From contig CAJYKY010000449.1 of NCBI GenBank assembly GCA_913775005.1, forward strand, positions 1 through 7,073: DNA of 7,073 nt. Direction: 5' to 3'. The notes beneath the pieces are model-generated. The model was given only the letters and a program-made list of their open reading frames with translations, ran no database searches and was not told the origin of the DNA. Shown piece after piece: positions 6,054-7,073 of the stretch (positions are counted from its first letter, which is position 1; the number at the start of each line of letters is the position of its first letter). The DNA is from an uncultured Achromobacter sp. Lineage in GTDB: Bacteria; Pseudomonadota; Gammaproteobacteria; Burkholderiales; Burkholderiaceae_B. The translations under genes were made by a program, and so were the position numbers.

Positions 6054-6618
6054 GGGTCACAAGTATATTCGTATCGTCGGCGGCCAATACAGGCGCACTC
6101 CCATCGTCGTACCCGACGTGGAGACGCTGCGCCCCACGCCCGACCGGGTGCGCGAAACGCTGTTCAACTGGTTGAATCACCTGTGGGCTGGCGAATTCGC
6201 CGACAAACAGGTGCTGGATCTATTCGCCGGCAGCGGCGCCCTGGGTTTCGAGGCGGCCTCGCGCGGCGTGGCGCATGTGCAGATGGTCGAGCGGGACAAG
6301 ACCGCCGCGTCCGCGCTGCGGACACTGCGCGACAAGCTGAAAGCCGACATGATACGCATCCATGTGGGCGATGCGATGCAGGTCACCGAACGGATGGATG
6401 CGTCACGCTTTGACCTCATCCTGCTGGACCCTCCCTTTGGACAGGGCTGGCTACCGCGCCTGTGGCCGATCCTGCCGGGCATTTTGACCGAGCATGGGCT
6501 AGTCTACGTCGAGGCGGAAAGCCCCATCGAAGCCCCCGAAGGATTCCAGATCTTGCGGCAGGACAAGGCAGGCGCGGTTCACTACCATCTGCTGGAATTT
6601 GCTGCATTGCGCAAATAG
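6052..6618 (+). CDS. rsmD: 16S rRNA (guanine966-N2)-methyltransferase RsmD
   Basis: Methylates N2 of G966 in 16S rRNA using S-adenosylmethionine, acting on assembling small subunits in the cytoplasm. From ATG 6052 the product has 188 residues, typical of the family. Seen in order: the N-terminal IRIVGGQYRR (6-15), LRPTPDRVRETLFNWL (26-41), SAM-binding motif I VLDLFAGSGALGFEAASRG (54-72), an acidic Glu80 after motif II, and the catalytic DPPF (126-129). ATG 6052 overlaps the ftsY start codon. An in-frame TTG at 6034 is an alternative: it has a good GGAGG (6019-6023) 10 bases ahead and would add six residues (MKKRLN), giving an N-terminus about as long as that of E. coli RsmD. ATG 6052 has only a weak upstream GAAGAAG. 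I keep ATG as the default but the choice is open. coaD follows after 58 bases, so co-transcription is likely. Confidence 0.95.
   Translation: MGHKYIRIVGGQYRRTPIVVPDVETLRPTPDRVRETLFNWLNHLWAGEFADKQVLDLFAGSGALGFEAASRGVAHVQMVERDKTAASALRTLRDKLKADMIRIHVGDAMQVTERMDASRFDLILLDPPFGQGWLPRLWPILPGILTEHGLVYVEAESPIEAPEGFQILRQDKAGAVHYHLLEFAALRK
6062..6067 (-). promoter_or_regulatory. ftsY: Candidate -10 element for ftsY inside rsmD
   Basis: On the minus strand bases 6067-6062 read TATACT, five of six matches to the sigma-70 -10 consensus, in a GC-rich setting. Transcription would start at about 6055-6053, at or one to two bases before the ftsY ATG, giving a leaderless or nearly leaderless mRNA; this agrees with the lack of a Shine-Dalgarno. 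No good -35 is seen at 16-18 bases, and the same bases are needed as rsmD codons for Lys-Tyr-Ile, so the match could be chance. Confidence 0.3.
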
Positions 6619-6626
6619 ATCAATAA

Positions 6627-6654
6627 TCCGAGCTTCGGAGGATGGTGTACACCA
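6627..6654. promoter_or_regulatory. Hairpin and 12-bp palindrome in the rsmD-coaD gap
   Basis: The 58-base gap holds a short hairpin, TCCGA at 6627-6631 with TCGGA at 6635-6639 around a GCT loop, then a perfect 12-base palindrome TGGTGTACACCA at 6643-6654, and an AT-rich ACTAATAA immediately after. The palindrome could be an operator or part of a coaD promoter, but no matching -35/-10 pair is clear. No T-tract follows, so termination of rsmD is not indicated. Confidence 0.35.
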
Positions 6655-6667
6655 CTAATAACGGTAC

Positions 6668-6671
6668 GGAG
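6668..6671 (+). promoter_or_regulatory. coaD: Ribosome binding site of coaD
   Basis: GGAG lies five bases before the coaD ATG at 6677. It supports this start over other possible codons and is the clearest Shine-Dalgarno ahead of any assigned start in the window. Confidence 0.7.
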
Positions 6672-6676
6672 CTCGC

Positions 6677-7073
6677 ATGATCATCGCTGTATATCCCGGC
6701 ACTTTCGACCCGCTGACCCGGGGCCACGAAGACCTGGTCCGCCGCGCGGCCACGCTTTTCGACAAGGTCGTCGTGGGCATCGCCCACAGCCGCAATAAAA
6801 AGCCCTTTTTCAGCATCGACGAGCGCGTGGAAATCGCCCGCGAAGTGCTGGGCCACTATCCCAACGTGGAAGTGCAGAGCTTTGGCGGCCTCTTGAAGGA
6901 CTTTGTCCGCGATCAGAACGGCCGTGTCATCGTCCGCGGTTTGCGCGCCGTGTCCGACTTCGAATACGAATTCCAGATGGCCGGCATGAATCGCTATCTC
7001 TTGCCGGACGTCGAAACGCTATTTCTCACGCCATCCGATCAATACCAGTTCATCTCCGGCACCATCGTGCGCG
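6677..7073 (+). CDS. coaD: Phosphopantetheine adenylyltransferase CoaD (3' truncated by window edge)
   Basis: Transfers AMP from ATP to 4'-phosphopantetheine, forming dephospho-CoA, the penultimate step of coenzyme A synthesis in the cytoplasm. 132 residues are visible of a family usually about 160 long, and the frame is open at the edge. The nucleotidyltransferase signature is intact: PGTFDP (7-12) with GH at 16-17. Also seen are KKPFFSIDERV (41-51), the core RGLRAVSDFEYEFQMAGMNR (87-106), and SGTIVR (127-132), where the family's second ATP-binding segment begins. ATG 6677 places the signature at the usual distance from the N-terminus and has GGAG five bases ahead. It lies 58 bases after rsmD on the same strand, probably in one transcript. 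Confidence 0.97.
   Translation, partial: MIIAVYPGTFDPLTRGHEDLVRRAATLFDKVVVGIAHSRNKKPFFSIDERVEIAREVLGHYPNVEVQSFGGLLKDFVRDQNGRVIVRGLRAVSDFEYEFQMAGMNRYLLPDVETLFLTPSDQYQFISGTIVR

Noticed and set aside
5107..6413. Plus-strand frames opposite ftsY giving Gly/Ala-rich (298 codons) or Arg-rich (290 codons) proteins
   Set aside because: Their composition follows directly from reading the Ala/Pro-rich FtsY linker on the other strand, and the Arg-rich frame continues out of frame into rsmD.

Overview
The window is GC-rich chromosomal DNA from a betaproteobacterium, most likely the Alcaligenaceae (Achromobacter/Bordetella group). The protein sequences (FtsY with a very long Ala/Pro-rich N-terminus, RsmD, CoaD, a CYTH-CHAD protein and a phosphocholine-type phospholipase C) and the gene order ftsY<->rsmD-coaD support this. 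The assignment comes from recognising families; no database comparison was made.

Layout. (1) 1-1508, +: the 3' part of a CYTH-CHAD gene, probable inorganic triphosphatase/polyphosphate-binding protein; its start lies outside the window. (2) 1509-1809: a 301-base gap with a GC-rich hairpin, a candidate PhoB-type promoter and a second hairpin just ahead of the next start. (3) 1810-1998, +: a 62-residue lipoprotein. (4) 2035-4230, +: a complete 731-residue secreted phospholipase C with a lysine-arginine variant of the Tat signal and two C-terminal PLC domains. (5) 4231-4412: a convergent gap with an 8-bp/24-bp tandem repeat and a strong factor-independent terminator for ftsY. (6) 4413-6053, -: ftsY, the signal recognition particle receptor. 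(7) 6052-6618, +: rsmD, 16S rRNA G966 methyltransferase, divergent from ftsY with start codons that overlap in a single CATG. (8) 6677-7073, +: the 5' part of coaD, pantetheine-phosphate adenylyltransferase, running off the edge.

How the genes fit together. The right half is housekeeping: membrane protein targeting (FtsY), ribosome maturation (RsmD) and coenzyme A synthesis (CoaD), with rsmD and coaD probably co-transcribed. The left half has a loose phosphate theme: a polyphosphate/triphosphate-type protein, then a lipoprotein-phospholipase C pair that may be induced by phosphate limitation. I see no mobile element, CRISPR array, tRNA or rRNA. I also see no convincing new multi-gene system. 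The points most worth a second look are the overlapping divergent starts of ftsY and rsmD, the tiny lipoprotein paired with the phospholipase, its possible Pho control, and the low-complexity expansions in ftsY and downstream of the phospholipase gene.
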